64,000 bases of DNA from Sciurus carolinensis (Eukaryota > Chordata > Mammalia > Rodentia > Sciuridae): the NCBI RefSeq assembly GCF_902686445.1, contig NW_025920104.1, positions 2,604,001 to 2,668,000 on the forward strand. Direction: 5' to 3'. The position numbers and the translations under genes were made by a program. How positions within the stretch are numbered: position 1 is the stretch's first letter; each line of letters begins with the position of its first letter. Below are positions 35,173 through 47,125 of the stretch, in pieces. The notes under the pieces are model-generated. The model saw only the letters and a program-made list of their open reading frames with translations. It had not been told where the DNA came from and searched no databases.

Positions 35173-35275
35173 GTGAGTTATCTAACAACAATTTCCTATC
35201 TTATAAATCTCTTTCTTATAATTTTAATCCAAATAACAGTGTGGTAGACATGTGAGTAAACATTTGCTAGAGTAG
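35085..35275 (+). repeat. Right arm of the inverted repeat
   Basis: The exon 3' end and about 100 bp of intron, paired with 34143-34323 on the opposite strand. Identity looks like roughly 85-90%, with a loop of about 760 bp. Confidence 0.8.
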
Positions 35276-36894
35276 CCCATTCTGGTTTGTTGACAGAGAT
35301 GCAGAAGGCTGAAGAAGCAGGGGAAGAAAGAAGAAAAGGAATGGGAAAAAAAGGGATAAAAATGAAAATAATCAGATATATGAGACAAAATTAAAACTCC
35401 CTCACCAATTGGGGTTCTGTCCTTTCTATTTCTAGCATTATGAAATGGATAAAAGCAGAACATACATTTACAAAACAGTACTACCTTACAAGCTGTAGAT
35501 AAGGAAATGCACAGAGTATTGAGATTAGGGTTGAGAGTGTGTGAGAATGTGTTTGTGCATCTATGGAGAAGTCATTTACTAATTGTTCTTTGGGTCTGTC
35601 TTGTGGTTGGGAGTTTATCTGCTCCCCATGCACTCCATTAATGCATTCCAAAAATACAGTAATCATTCAGCATGTATAGTGTCAGAAACATCACTTGCTT
35701 TTGCAAGATCATGGTGCATAATATGAACACTAAACAGATCATGTTAACATGAGTTTTTTGGTGGTCTAGGTAGAAAACTTCCATTACTGCTGAGAAACCA
35801 TGGCCAGGTGCATGATTGGGGAAGACCTCTAGAGAAGGAGGTTTATGAGTTGGAAATTGGTACAGAGAATTCATGACATGGTGGTACTAGCAGTGGAGGG
35901 CATGATGATGTTCAAAAGCACAGAGTTATAACAGGGGACAGGGAAAATTAAGAGGAACATCTGGTCCAAGGGGGCAGACTAGGGAGGGAGAACAATGGAA
36001 GAGGAAAGAGGAGGCATTTCAGAAATCCAAGGAATAATGACCTATGTCTTCTGATGGCTGGATTTACTTCCTTGTGATGATTGAGGTGATCCAGCAGCAA
36101 TGCTGAGTGCCTCCACAGTCCTTTCCTTGGATGAGTGCTGACCTCTCCATTTCATTTACCCTTAGATGAATATCCAGGGTCTGCCCCAGTGTGACTCATT
36201 GAGCATGTGGCCTGCCCACATGCTCAACCCTGAACACCTCTGACATCTGCCTCCATTGTCCTGACATGCTACTACTTGTGAAGTTCCAAGGTCACATGCT
36301 GCATTGCTGATGACCAGGGCATATTTTCCTTCAGAGCACTTATGAAAACATCACCAGTGTTACTCACTGAAACTGGCAACTGATACTATTCTTGTCATAG
36401 TTACCTCTGTCTCCTCCCTGCCCCTACTGAATCTTCTTATTCATTTGAACAACCCACACCGCCCACCCCATATTATGCTAACTATGGGTTTCAAAACCTT
36501 GTTTTATAAAGAACTAAGGATGAAGGGCTCTTGGAACATCTAACATGTTACTTCAATACGTTTCTTACCTGTTGAAAATAGAGTGGTTTATTTCCTACAA
36601 GATCCATCAACCAGACCTGATTTTCCTACACAGTTAATGGCACTTTCTCCCCAATTTCATTTTCTTGGTGGTTGAATGATTATATTTCTTATTCTGAGTC
36701 TTCATCTTGCCCAGAACAAATGTGATATTCACTTGACTATTCTCAGGGTCCTTGATGGACAACCTCCCCCCAAATTTATTTTTACCAATGTGCTTTACCC
36801 TCAGACAATATGAAGAGGGTCAAGGTGCCATAAGCAAGGTTTATTTTTTTTTCAAACTCTTTTAACAAAGCAGCTATTTTGTTCCACAAAGTGT
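35276..36894. other. Unassigned sequence
   Basis: Nothing recognised. I looked in particular for further ryanodine-receptor exons and found none. Confidence 0.4.
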
Positions 36895-37090
36895 TAGGAG
36901 GACATTCATTTATTCAATAATATTTATTTTAGGTCTACTCTGTGCCATTTTCTTTTCTAGGTCCTTGGAATCTATCAAGGGACCAAAGTTTGCAGTCTGT
37001 GGAGCTGACAAGTAATTGTAGGAAGGTAGAAAGAGGAAGAAGAGAGAAAGAGCAAAAGCATAATTAATAAATTATATTTTATATTTAAGA
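36895..37090. mobile_element. Ancient L2-like fragment
   Basis: TTCATTTATTCAATAATATT, GTCTACTCTGTGCCATTTTC and CAGTCTGTGGAGCTGACAAG match, in order, the 'tttattgagcacctactatgtgcc...ggagctgacattc' repeat. Confidence 0.5.
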
Positions 37091-37424
37091 GTGATAAGTG
37101 TGATAGCACCAAGGAGAGTAGGCCAAGGAAGACAGGGTATCCCCACAGAGAAGGTGGCATTTGAGCAAAGATGTGAGAGAAGTGAGGGTTTGTGCTGTGG
37201 GGAATAGTGTGGGAAAGTGTTTCAAATAGCAGGAATAGGTCTATCAATTGATGAGATCTGGAAGGGTCCAAGAACATCAAAGATTGGTGGAACAGATAAG
37301 GCCTACAGTTCTGCAGGGTGCAGGTCTTTCCAGGCTATAGGACCTTGGTTTCTGAAATGTCATGGTAGTATCTTAAGCAGGCAACTGCCATGATCCAAGG
37401 GATGTATTAAGGGGTCTACCATGT

Positions 37425-37632
37425 AGCCAGGAACAATGGCAAATGCCTATATTTCCAGCAGCTTGGCAAGATGAGGCAGGAAGATCTCAAGTTCAGAGTC
37501 AACCTCAGCGAATTAGTGAGGCACTGAGCAACTTAGCAAGGAACCTATATCAAAATAAAAAAAAATAAAAATGGTTGTGGATGTTTCTCAGTGGTTAAGC
37601 ACCAATTGTTCAATCCCTAGTACAAAAATGCT
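37425..37632 (+). mobile_element. B1-dID SINE
   Basis: The B1 part (CAGGAACAATGGCAAATGCC, GGCAAGATGAGGCAGGAAG) is joined through an AAATAAAAATGG linker to the ID part (TGGATGTTTCTCAGTGGTTAAG, GTTCAATCCCTAGTAC). Confidence 0.9.
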
Positions 37633-38529
37633 TACCATGTAAAGAAGAAAATAGACAAGTCAACCTATTTGAAGGGGGGAGGAAGAGGCAGCCTATCAAT
37701 GGGCAGATCCCATACCCCAGAGTGTCTGCAAAGTTCAGTGTCAAATCTTCAAGTCATAAAATATGTGAGTTTTAAAATATAGTATTCATTATTGTTTAGG
37801 AGAGGCAAGTCCAAAAGTTCAGAGTAAGTTGCCACTGAAGAGATTGTTCATTATGTTCTCTTCCCAGTTAAAGGGGTCACCACATGGCATGAGTGCAACA
37901 TGAGAGTTGGAGCACTGGGGTCAGTCAGAGACAGAGGAAGGTAGAGGAAAATGTGAGCAAGAGCCCTTAGTGTGCTTTCCATGAGAAGTAAGAAGTAGGG
38001 TGGGGTAGACAGGTTTATGGTTGACTGACTTAAATAATTTCAGTAGGCTCTGGTACACAGTACTGACCTTTATAATCTGCTGTCTGATCCAAAGGTGATT
38101 AAGACAGGTGGATGATGGCCCAGGGAGTGTGATCTCAGTAAAGGAGGATGTTGAGAGCATGGGTTCTGCCTTGGCTGACTCACATTTGAAAAGCCTATTC
38201 AGGTGAGAATTGTTTGCCATCTCTATGAATTAGCTAAGTCTGGGGGTGGAGAAAAGTCCCTACTGGTTCAGTAAGACCCAAAAATGTCAAAGTATCAATG
38301 ATACAGAATAAGAAGATATGATTAATGCACAGTGGGTTTTATTAGTGCCACACATGTCACTTGAGACCTAGAGTAACCTTTGGCCAATTATGTCAGGATA
38401 AGGGGGAGAAGGAGAGTCTAACACTGAGGCAGTGCTGAGATCCACACCTCACAACACTACCCTCCCCAAAGACAGAGTCCCAGTGGGGAAGCATAGAGTG
38501 GGAACCCCACTGAGCTACACCAACCCACA
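37633..38529. other. Unassigned sequence
   Basis: No repeat or exon recognised. A 99-codon minus-strand frame at 37921-38220 has no known domain. Confidence 0.4.
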
Positions 38530-38615
38530 AATCTGGACTCGGTCACTTTCCCTCCATGAGTCTTAGCTTCAGGCTCTGTGTGTGGAATGAGGACTATGTT
38601 TTGATGTTGCCAAAA
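38530..38615 (+). mobile_element. MIR-like fragment
   Basis: GGTCACTTTCCCTCCATGAG, TCTTAGCTTCAGGCTCTGTG and GTGGAATGAGGA resemble the MIR 3' part (cacttaacctctctgagcctcagtttc...aaaatgggga). Confidence 0.5.
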
Positions 38616-38834
38616 AGTTTGAACAAATATTGCTCTTTTTGCAGATTTCTTTACCCAAGAGTGTTTGAGGTCAGTTCAGAAACAAGACTTTGAGTGATAT
38701 CTTCATCTTTCTTCTTATTTCACTTTACATGATTGGCATTGGTGTACTTGGATTATCCTTCAAGAAAATGCTGAGAGTTCCTTAAAAGCTATCAGTGGCC
38801 ATTCATCAATTTATCTGTGGTACAAATCAAACAT

Positions 38835-38960
38835 ATCCTGCATTCCTACCATGTATCACATAGTTTAAAGGTCAGAGAAAAAGACCAGAATAAGCCCCTG
38901 TTCTCAAAGAACTTATGGTTTATAGGCAAATAAAAAGAGAAAGAACAAATTGTAATACAA
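38835..38960. mobile_element. Ancient L2-like fragment
   Basis: TTCCTACCATGTATCACATA, AGAATAAGCCCCTGTTCTCA, AAGAACTTATGGTTTATAGG: the third fragment of this pattern in the window. Confidence 0.45.
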
Positions 38961-39074
38961 ATGATATTTCTGCTATCACAACCCAATTAAAGCATGTAAG
39001 CAAAATACTGTCAATCCAGTAAATATCTGGATTACTTCAGAAATGATGAAGTAATCCAGATATTTAATTTTTAG

Positions 39075-39455
39075 TGTTGAGGATAGTTTTTTATTTTCAG
39101 AGATGGGTGTTTTTATTTTAAGAGATGCTGTGTTGTCTGGGCTGGTCTAGAAGTCTTGGGCTTGGCAGGACATGGTTGTACACACCTCTAATCCCAGCTG
39201 CTGTGGGACTGAGAAAGGAAGATCTCAAGTTCAAAGCCAGTCCCAGCTTTTTAGTGAGACCCTGATTCAAAATAAAAAAACAAAACAGGAATAGTGTTGG
39301 GGATGTGGCTCAGTGGTTGAGTGCTCCTGGGTTCAATCCCTGGTACCAAATCAAAAACACAAAACAAAACAAAACAAAACAAAAACCCAAAACTCCTGGG
39401 CTCACATCATCCTCTTGCCTCATCCTACCAAGTAGCTGTGACCATAGATATGTAG
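39075..39455 (-). mobile_element. Old reversed B1-type SINE split by a younger SINE
   Basis: The left piece (AGAGATGCTGTGTTGTCTGG, GCTGGTCTAGAAGTC) and right piece (CTCCTGGGCTCACATCATCC, CCTCATCCTACCAAGTAGC) are the two halves of one reversed 7SL SINE. The B1-dID at 39160-39390 lies between them. Confidence 0.75.
39160..39390 (+). mobile_element. B1-dID SINE inserted in an older SINE
   Basis: Complete dimer: TTGGCAGGACATGGTTGTAC to the linker AAATAAAAAAACAAAACAGG, then GGGGATGTGGCTCAGTGGTT to CAATCCCTGGTACC, and an (AAAAC)n tail. Flanking AAGTCTTGGGCT and AACTCCTGGGCT (10 of 12) look like the target-site duplication. Confidence 0.9.
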
Positions 39456-39946
39456 CAGTTCTTAAGACATTTTTAAATTGAGAGAAGAAACTGTCACCAA
39501 AAGACCATGCTAAAAGAGTGGTTAATAGAAGTTCTCTGAAGAGAACGAAAATGACAAAAAGATATCTTATGATATCAGACCAGAAGAAGGAAATCAAGAG
39601 ACTCTTGCAATTGTAAATTATGCTAGATAGTTGCAGCAAATAGTATATCTCTGTTGGTTGTGATTCTCAGTGTATGCAGAGGGAATTATATCATAAATGG
39701 GGAAAGATAAAGGGACATAAAGAGAAGTAAGTTTTCTACATTTCACTTTCTCTGCTAAAATATGAATACTAGTAGACTGTGAAATATTAGGTATATATAA
39801 TAAAATACCTTGAACAAAAATAATAATCTCTAAAAATATATTCAAAAGCACCATGAATAAATTAAAATGGAATTTGAAAATAAATGGTCAAATAACCATG
39901 AGAAAGCAAGAAATAGAAAACAAGAATTAAAATCAGGTGTTTGGGG

Positions 39947-40045
39947 GCTGGGGTTGTGGCTCAGTGGCATGAGTGCTTGCCTGGCACATGTGAGGCACTG
40001 GATTCAATTCTCAGCACCACATTAAAAAATAAATAAATAAAAGAA
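39947..40045 (+). mobile_element. ID SINE, well preserved
   Basis: GGGGCTGGGGTTGTGGCTCA, GTGCTTGCCTGGCACATGTG, AGGCACTGGATTCAATTCTC, then AGCACCACATT and an AAATAAATAAATAA tail. This is the clearest single marker of squirrel-lineage DNA here. Confidence 0.92.
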
Positions 40046-40299
40046 GAGGAGCTTGGAACTTTTTACTCTCATGTTCACAAAAAGAAAAAAAATCTAACCA
40101 AATAGAAAAGCAACAACACTTCTTAGATCCATCACAGATCCATAACAAAAGAGTGACTTGAAATTTGGACACTTAGGAGAATTCAAAGAATCAGTCTATG
40201 TAGAGCAATAGTAACTGGGCCCAGGAACAAGTAGACCCAATTAATTAAATTACAATCAATTAAAATGTAATTGACCAGTGGAGGTGGAATATGGACTAC

Positions 40300-41475
40300 C
40301 TAAAGACTTGAACACTCCTGGGACCCAACCGTTAGATTCCCCACACTTTTGTGAGTTTTACCCCCAGGAGACTCAGCAGTTTCTTTTCATGAACACTCTG
40401 GGGGACATTCCCTCATGCCTCAGGTAAGAGAAAATAAAAACGTCACCATTTTGAAATATACCCACAGAATTCTGTGTTCAAAACAAAGTTCTGCTCCCCA
40501 GAAAACGTTCCAAAATCTTCTGTGATTGAGAGCCATTAAATAGCCAATAAAATCCATTTCTCACATAAGGGGAGGGAAAAATTAACCAGCTGAAAAACTA
40601 TTCTGACAGGGATTCAGGCCTGCTAAAGAAAACAAAACCCTCAGATTTAATCATTAGATTATAGACCATGTCCCCTTTTCAGCATCTTGCCACCATTACA
40701 ACAGGGCCCATGATAATAGCAGTGGATTACAGCTGGGAGAACTGAAAGACACAGACTCTTCAAAAGGAAGTTTCCAGGCAAACCCAAGGACAATGGGGGA
40801 GAAACAACAACAATAATCAAACAAGGACATGAGAGGAATTGAGGTTTCTGACACCTATAGCTCCAGGATACATTAACCGCAGCCTAACTCCCAGCCAGAA
40901 AAACATATGCACTCTCATTAAAAAGCCTGTTTGTGGGGCTGGAGGTGTAGCTCCATTGCAGAGTGTTTGCCTAGCATGAGTGAGGCACTGGGTTTGATCA
41001 CTCAAAGGACATAAAAATAAACAAATAAAATAAAGACATGCTGTCCATCTACAACTGCAAAAATTTTTTAAAAGCCTTTTGCCTCAGTTTCTATTACTTG
41101 ATATATCATGTCTGTCTTTCAACAAATAATCATAGACATGCAGAGAATAAGAAAAACCATCTAAAGAGTCAAAGCAAGTATCTGATCCAGATACAGATAT
41201 GATAAAGATGATAAAACCATCAGGTTGGGAATAATTAATATGTGAAGGGATCTAATGGGGACAACATGAAAGAAGATATGGGCAATACAAGTGGAGGGAT
41301 GGACATGGTAATGAGGAATCAAAAGAATTGATAGAATTAAAGACACTGACAAAAATGTAAAGTCCTTTGATGGGATCATCAGTAGACTGGATACAGCTGT
41401 GGAAAGAATCAGTGAGTGTGAAAAATGTCAATAGGAACTTCCCAAACTGAAATGCAAAGAAGAAAAAGAATTTTA
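40300..41475 (+). mobile_element. Ancient L1M 5' UTR and ORF1 start
   Basis: Recognisable old mammalian L1 blocks in order: GCAGTGGATTACAGCTGGGA, GACTCTTCAAAAGGAAG, TAACTCCCAGCCAGAAAAAC, GCCTCAGTTTCTATTACTTG, ATTAATATGTGAAGGG, TTTGATGGGATCATCAGTAG, ACTGGATACAGCTGTGG, AACTTCCCAAACTGAAATGC. It is decayed with no usable frame. An ID SINE splits it at about 40936-41075. Confidence 0.75.
40936..41075 (+). mobile_element. ID SINE inside the ancient L1
   Basis: GGGGCTGGAGGTGTAGCTCC, GCCTAGCATGAGTGAGGCAC, and a tail that includes CATGCTGTCCATCTACAACT. AAAAGCCTGTTTG before and AAAAGCCTTTTG after it fit a target-site duplication. Confidence 0.88.
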
Positions 41476-43921
41476 CCTTCCCCTCTAGTTCAATCTGAGC
41501 TCACAGGGTGGGCAACATGGCTATTGAAACAATAGGGCTGTCATGGTCAGGCTTTGTAGAATGGGGGTGACCAGCACATGCAATGAGAATTTCCACTGCA
41601 CTCTTCCAAGAAGGGAGCAAGAAAGCTGCTAAGCATGGATTCAATTAAAGTTGAACTATTTGGAAGGTTACTGTACATAACTAAATGTGGATTTGCATGG
41701 TATAGCCCCCACCACAGAATTCTTAAGTTTCAACAATACCTCAAAGAGGAGGAAGTTTTCTACTGCTTTGCTTAGTCTGGCACCATTATTTGTTTTGTGT
41801 TTTGTTTGTTTTTTATAAAATTCTGTACTTTTTCTGGTACTACAGCAAACAGAATCCTCTATTCTTTCTCTAGTTTCAGTAGCCCAGGAAGTTGCCCTGT
41901 GAGTGCATTTGAGGGGTCATGCTCATTCTGATAGCTTTGGTGTCTGTTGAATAATAAGGGTGGCTGCCATAGTAAAATAATTAGGAGGAATTCATGTGAA
42001 TGAGGTGGTCCAGGAAAGACTGAATCAGGGGTTGCCAGTTAGGTGTTCACAAAAACATGAAATGCCATGTTCAGGATTGACTGCTGATATGATGTTCCAG
42101 TTAATGTCACAGTTTCCTGGTGGGCCAAGATTTTTCTTCTATCTTGAAGGTAACACTTGTCCACTTGTCAGTTCCTCCTGACAAGAAGTTCTACTTGATA
42201 ATTACTGAGGTCTTTAATAAATAAAGTATGGGGAAAGAGATGAATTATTATTTAATAGATGCAGTGCTGTTTGGGTGATTTCCAGGGTGCACAGGTAGTA
42301 CACTCGCAGCCTGAGGGCAAGAACCAATGTTTGGACATCTTCTGCTTAGTCTGCACAGAATTTCAGATTGTGTTTTATTGATTCACATATTACAGAAAAA
42401 ATTTAAAATAACTTTGCTATATTAATTAGTTAAAGTTGTTAAATAAGAAATTCATAATATTTTTGCTGCATATATATATATGTTCCAAATTCCAGGATAC
42501 ATATTTCTAATGCCAATTACTTTTAATATTTCATTTTAAATTTTCATAAATATGATTACGAGCTTCATCACAGTTGAGTTATTTGTTAATTACTTGAAAT
42601 GATTGACTCCCTCAATAGATCCTTCATATCAGACCAGAATATTTTTAATTGAGGGATAGTTCACAAAATACTACTGATAATATAGCATTTATCAATTCTT
42701 AATTTTTTTCTATTCAAATGTGAACATATCAAAACCTAAAAATGTTTACAGGTTCTGTCTTTCTCTCTGTGCCTTTCAGTGTCTTTATTTTCATTTATAT
42801 ATATGCAAGAAAAAATCATTTGATTTGTTTTTTTTATATTTCATGCTTTGTTTCAAATTATCCACAATGTGCTATAAGCTTCATAAGGTTGTATTTTAGC
42901 TGTCCATTAACTGAATATTTGAACTAAAGTCTGACTGAATACATTTTAACTGAAATATAGAATGTTGTTTTCAAACTGTTAAATGCCACACTGAGATCTT
43001 TATGTTGATTTCTAAAATAATTCTTCCAAGGACAGATATTTCTAATATACTACTGATAATGACTTCAAAGAGAAAAAGATCATAATAGAAGGCAGAATTT
43101 GTTATGTTTTCTTTCGAGAGCTACAGAACTAAAACTTGATAATTCTGTTGAATTTGGTCTATGTTGTGTGTGTCTCTATGTGTGTGTATATGTGTGTGTG
43201 TAAATATTGGTAGTTGCAGTTTATGTTTCAGTTGGCAGAATATGATAACTATTATTAACAGCTTTCAGAGTGATGTCTGATGATTATGTTTTGTAAATGA
43301 AATTCTAGTGACTTTTGATTTCATAAATTGAATTAAAAACCCAACTTTTTCAAGAAATAATTGACATTTTATTTGAAGTATCCAATGACATTGATATAAA
43401 CTGGTATTATTTCATTGTGGAGTTTTGATAACACAGGTATATATTGCTTTTTCTTTATTTTTTTTTTTACTGAGAGTCTTACACTTATACATAGTAGTTG
43501 GGTTCATTTGGACAGAATCAAATATGCATGGAATTTGATTTATTCTCTTTGGTACATAATGCCCCCAAGCTTTCCCTTCCTCTCTCTCCCTCTATTCTCT
43601 TTCCTTGACACTATTAAACTTCCTTTCACTTGTTTATTTATTGGACATATACTGCTTATTAGTTCACATTTGATAGGACATAAAGAAACATAAAGTTGAA
43701 AATAGAATATAATACATGTTGAAAATCTATCTTATATTGAGTTCAAAAGATAACCTTTAAACATATTACTGTAATTATACTTGCTAAACCATGTATTTGA
43801 ATGCACATGTCTCATGTGGATCAGTTTTACACTGATTGTTTAACCAATTTAAACTCAGATTTCTTGAGTTCAATTGCTTCCAGCATGGATGGCAAAGTAT
43901 GTCAATATTTTGTGGGATTAT
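41476..43921. other. AT-rich, mostly unassigned sequence
   Basis: A short TG microsatellite lies at 43163-43202. The stretch 43445-43700 (GAGAGTCTTACACTTATACA, GACAGAATCAAATATGCATG, then C/T-rich) resembles a sciurid repeat I have seen in reverse L1 contexts but cannot name. Otherwise nothing was recognised. Confidence 0.4.
43163..43202. repeat. (TG)n microsatellite, imperfect
   Basis: TG units interrupted by TCTCTA and TATA. Confidence 0.9.
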
Positions 43922-44062
43922 ATATTTTTTTAATATTTTAGTTGTATTTGGACAAAATTCATTTATTTTGTTCACTTATTTTTATGTGGTGCTGAGGATT
44001 GAACCCAGTGCCTCACCCATACTAGGCAAGTGCTCTACTCCTGAGCTACAAACACAGCCCTC
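43922..44062 (-). mobile_element. ID SINE, reverse orientation
   Basis: The reversed tail (TTTTAGTTGTATTTGGACAA) is followed by GTGGTGCTGAGGATTGAACC, GCCTCACCCATACTAGGCAA and GTGCTCTACTCCTGAGC. Confidence 0.9.
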
Positions 44063-46000
44063 GATTATATTTTCAATATAAATTTCATAAACAATAGAAT
44101 TTCAGAATTTATTTTTTCCAACAAGCATGTACTTTTTCTGAGTTTATTGCTGTTGATTAAAAAATAAACTGTAATCAAACTACAAAGACAAAAGCATGAC
44201 CATCCAGTAAATATTGAAATGTAGATTTGAGCAACAACAGGCATAGGCAATCACTGTAACAAACATCCATACAGATATGTTCTACTGAAGAACTGCTTAT
44301 TCTCTACATAATGCATGTATTTCAAATATAGTTAATAAAAATTGTTAGGATTTCCCATTAACCCTGATGGTTTTCATTATCTTTTAAGTTTCATTCCAAT
44401 GATGGCCCACTAATTATTGATGAAGTGATTTGCCAGAATGGCCAGATAGAAGAGCATACTTAATTTTTTAATGCAATCTTTAAAGATGTCCAAGAGGTGG
44501 AGGATTGAAATGAATCTCCATACAAGGTTTAATTTGGGAAATAACAAAGAATATGATTTCAATCTGCAGCCAGTTCCAGGTCAGGGTGGCCTTCTATGTC
44601 CAAGGAACAAAGGAATGTTTGAGGTTCTATTGGAAAAATGAAAAGGTAGTTAAAGTGTTTTGTAAAAATAAATATCATTGACATTTTTAGAGTTGAGTGA
44701 TAGTGAGCTCTTATTGTTAAATGGCTACAGTTTGTAGGCATTAATTGTTAGAGCTAAAATAATTAAATCTTAGAGTAAGAGCTAACTGTTCGATAGAATT
44801 GGGCTTGCAAGATGGCATGTCAGGCAATGCTTTAATATACGTGTAAGTTTTCTGCTGTTTCCTGTTACAAGATGACTTGGGCACAGAGCCCTCTCTTCAT
44901 GGCCTTCCCCTGCTTTTTTTTCAGGGCTTGAAATAGGCAAATCTATGGTGAATGACAACCTTCACAAAGACATTCATTTTTTCAGTTTAGGAAATAACCA
45001 GAAAATAAGAACTGAATTTTTGGTTAAATTTCAGAATTAATTATGTGAAAGAAATCACTTTACTGAACTAGGTAAGGCTCTTTTCTAATGCTATAGAGGA
45101 AATGGCAGAAGATGAAAGTGAAACAAAAATATGCCAAAATCATCCTGTTAATTAAACCATTGGTAATGATTTTGTAAGATAATAATTAATTAGAATCATG
45201 TTTATAAGCAATATGTGTTTGAAGACATGAAGTTTAACCTGTCAATTGCCCAGGAAATCTAATATTTGGTTATCAATGTTATTGAGAACGTCTTCACCAT
45301 AGAACCACATTTGAAATTATCACTTTGTTAGAGTGTTGTTGATTATTCTCATTATAACAAATAAGTTTCATTATCTCCCAAACTCAAAAATCATGTGAAG
45401 ATTGAAGTTCCCAAAAGAGAAAAACTCAGGATATGATTCTGAAATACTCAGAATAAGTATCTGGATTGATTGCCCAATACAGTAAAAGTTAAATATCTCT
45501 ATAATTCAGTTGCATTTATTGAGTCTATTCAATAAATATAATCTGATATCACAGTCATATGATAGTCTTATTCCATAACGAAAAGACTAAAAATGCTAAA
45601 TATATTTAAAGGTAGAAAACACATCAGAATAAGGATAGTTGGAATTCCATGAGGGAGGTGTGAAAGTGGAACACTAGGAAGTTGAAGGTCACTTTTGCCA
45701 TTTTAACATAACATCAACATGTGATTAATAACAGACATAGTTATTAGTAGTGTAAACAGTTTTTTCAAAACAGAAATGGTTTCAAACTCCATTTTATATT
45801 ACTACAAATAATTTAGAAAATGATTAATGAGATTATAATTTTGATGGAGTTTATCTTAAAACAATTTGTGTCACTATGACTGGAAAGGATCAAGCTTTAA
45901 TTAGATTCAGAAAAAATCCACAGTGCAAAAAAGCAGGTCCATTTTCAGATCCTCAGACCTTTCTCTGCCTGGTTCGCCATCACACATGGCTATTGCTCAA
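44063..46000. other. AT-rich unassigned sequence
   Basis: About 1.9 kb. No repeat family or exon recognised. Confidence 0.4.
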
Positions 46001-46002
46001 TC

Positions 46003-46900
46003 TGTTTTTTTTTTTTTTTAATTTTTTGTAATTGTAGATACACACAGAGTATGCCTTTTTTATTTTTATTTTTATGTGGTCTTCAATACTTTCCTGTTCC
46101 TTCCCCTCCTCTCTACACTGTTCCCTTTCCTCTACTCCAGTGCTCTTTCTTGCATTTATAAGTAGTTTTGTTATAAATTAGTACACTATGTATTTATATA
46201 AAGATAAAATTAATGGTGATTTTTAAAAATTATTACACAGGAAAATATAATCAGATTAATTCCCCCAGTCTTCCCTTTTCTTGTCCTTCCTCCCTCCCTC
46301 TTGATCTCCTCCTTCTACTTCACTGATTTCTACTTTCATGGGGTTCTCCCCACTCCCCACATTTTTTTTCTTTCTCTCACTCACCTAGTATTTTGGTCTA
46401 GTTTCCACATATGGGAGAAAACGTTAGACACTTGAATTCCTGGATCCGAACCAGTACACATGGCATGATATTCCATTCATTTTCCAGCAAGTGCCATAAT
46501 TTTATTCTTTTATAAGGCTGAGTAAAATTCCATTGTGTATATAGGCCACATAGTCATTATTCATTCATCTGTTGATGGCATAGAGTCTGGTCCCTCAGTT
46601 TGGTTATTATGGATTATGCTGCAATAAATATTGATGTGTCTGTGTCACTGTACTGTGCTGATTTTAGGTCTTTTGGATACATATCAAGAAGTGGGATAAC
46701 TGGGTAATATGGTGGTTCTATTCCTAGATTTTGAGGAATCCCCATAAAGCTTTCCAGAGTGGACGTACTAATTGGAAGTCCCACCAACAATGACCAAGTG
46801 CTCCTTTTTCCTCACATTCTTTCCAACATTTATTATTTGCATTCTCCAAGGGCACTCTATCATGAGCTTCAAACTTAATTTTATGTACAATATTCTTCAT
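46003..46900 (-). mobile_element. 5'-truncated L1: 3' UTR and ORF2 end, reverse orientation
   Basis: It starts with a T run (the reversed poly-A) and a pyrimidine-rich reversed 3' UTR (CTTCCTCCCTCCCTCTTGAT). Reversed ORF2 follows, with AGGCTGAGTAAAATTCCATT, ATTATGCTGCAATAAATATT and GGGATAACTGGGTAATATGG. Minus-strand translation gives CWKECEEKGALGHCWWDFQLV, the ORF2 C-terminal Cys motif with its last Cys replaced by Phe. Confidence 0.85.
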
Positions 46901-46919
46901 CTTAGGTTTTTGTGGGTAT

Positions 46920-47125
46920 CTTTTTGTTTTGTTGTTTGTTGTTTCTATGGTGCTAGGGATGGAAACCAGGGACACTCTACCATGAGCCTCAACCCCAGTC
47001 CTTTCTATACTTTTTAATTTAAACCAGAGCCTTGTTAAAATGCTTGATGCTGGCCTCAATCTTGTGATCCTCCTGTATCAGACTCCTAAGTATCTATGAT
47101 TATGTGTGTGCTGCACTGTATCTGC
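46920..47125 (-). mobile_element. B1-dID SINE, reverse orientation
   Basis: Reversed ID part (GTGCTAGGGATGGAAACCAG, GACACTCTACCATGAGCC), T-rich linker, reversed B1 part (CAGAGCCTTGTTAAAATGC, GCCTCAATCTTGTGATCCTC). A similar ID-like scrap (GGGCACTCTATCATGAGC) lies just before it at about 46850. Confidence 0.82.

Noticed and set aside
39947..40045. tRNA gene
   Set aside because: The tRNA-like promoter boxes belong to an ID SINE (tRNA-Ala derived) with a long A-rich tail and no complete cloverleaf.
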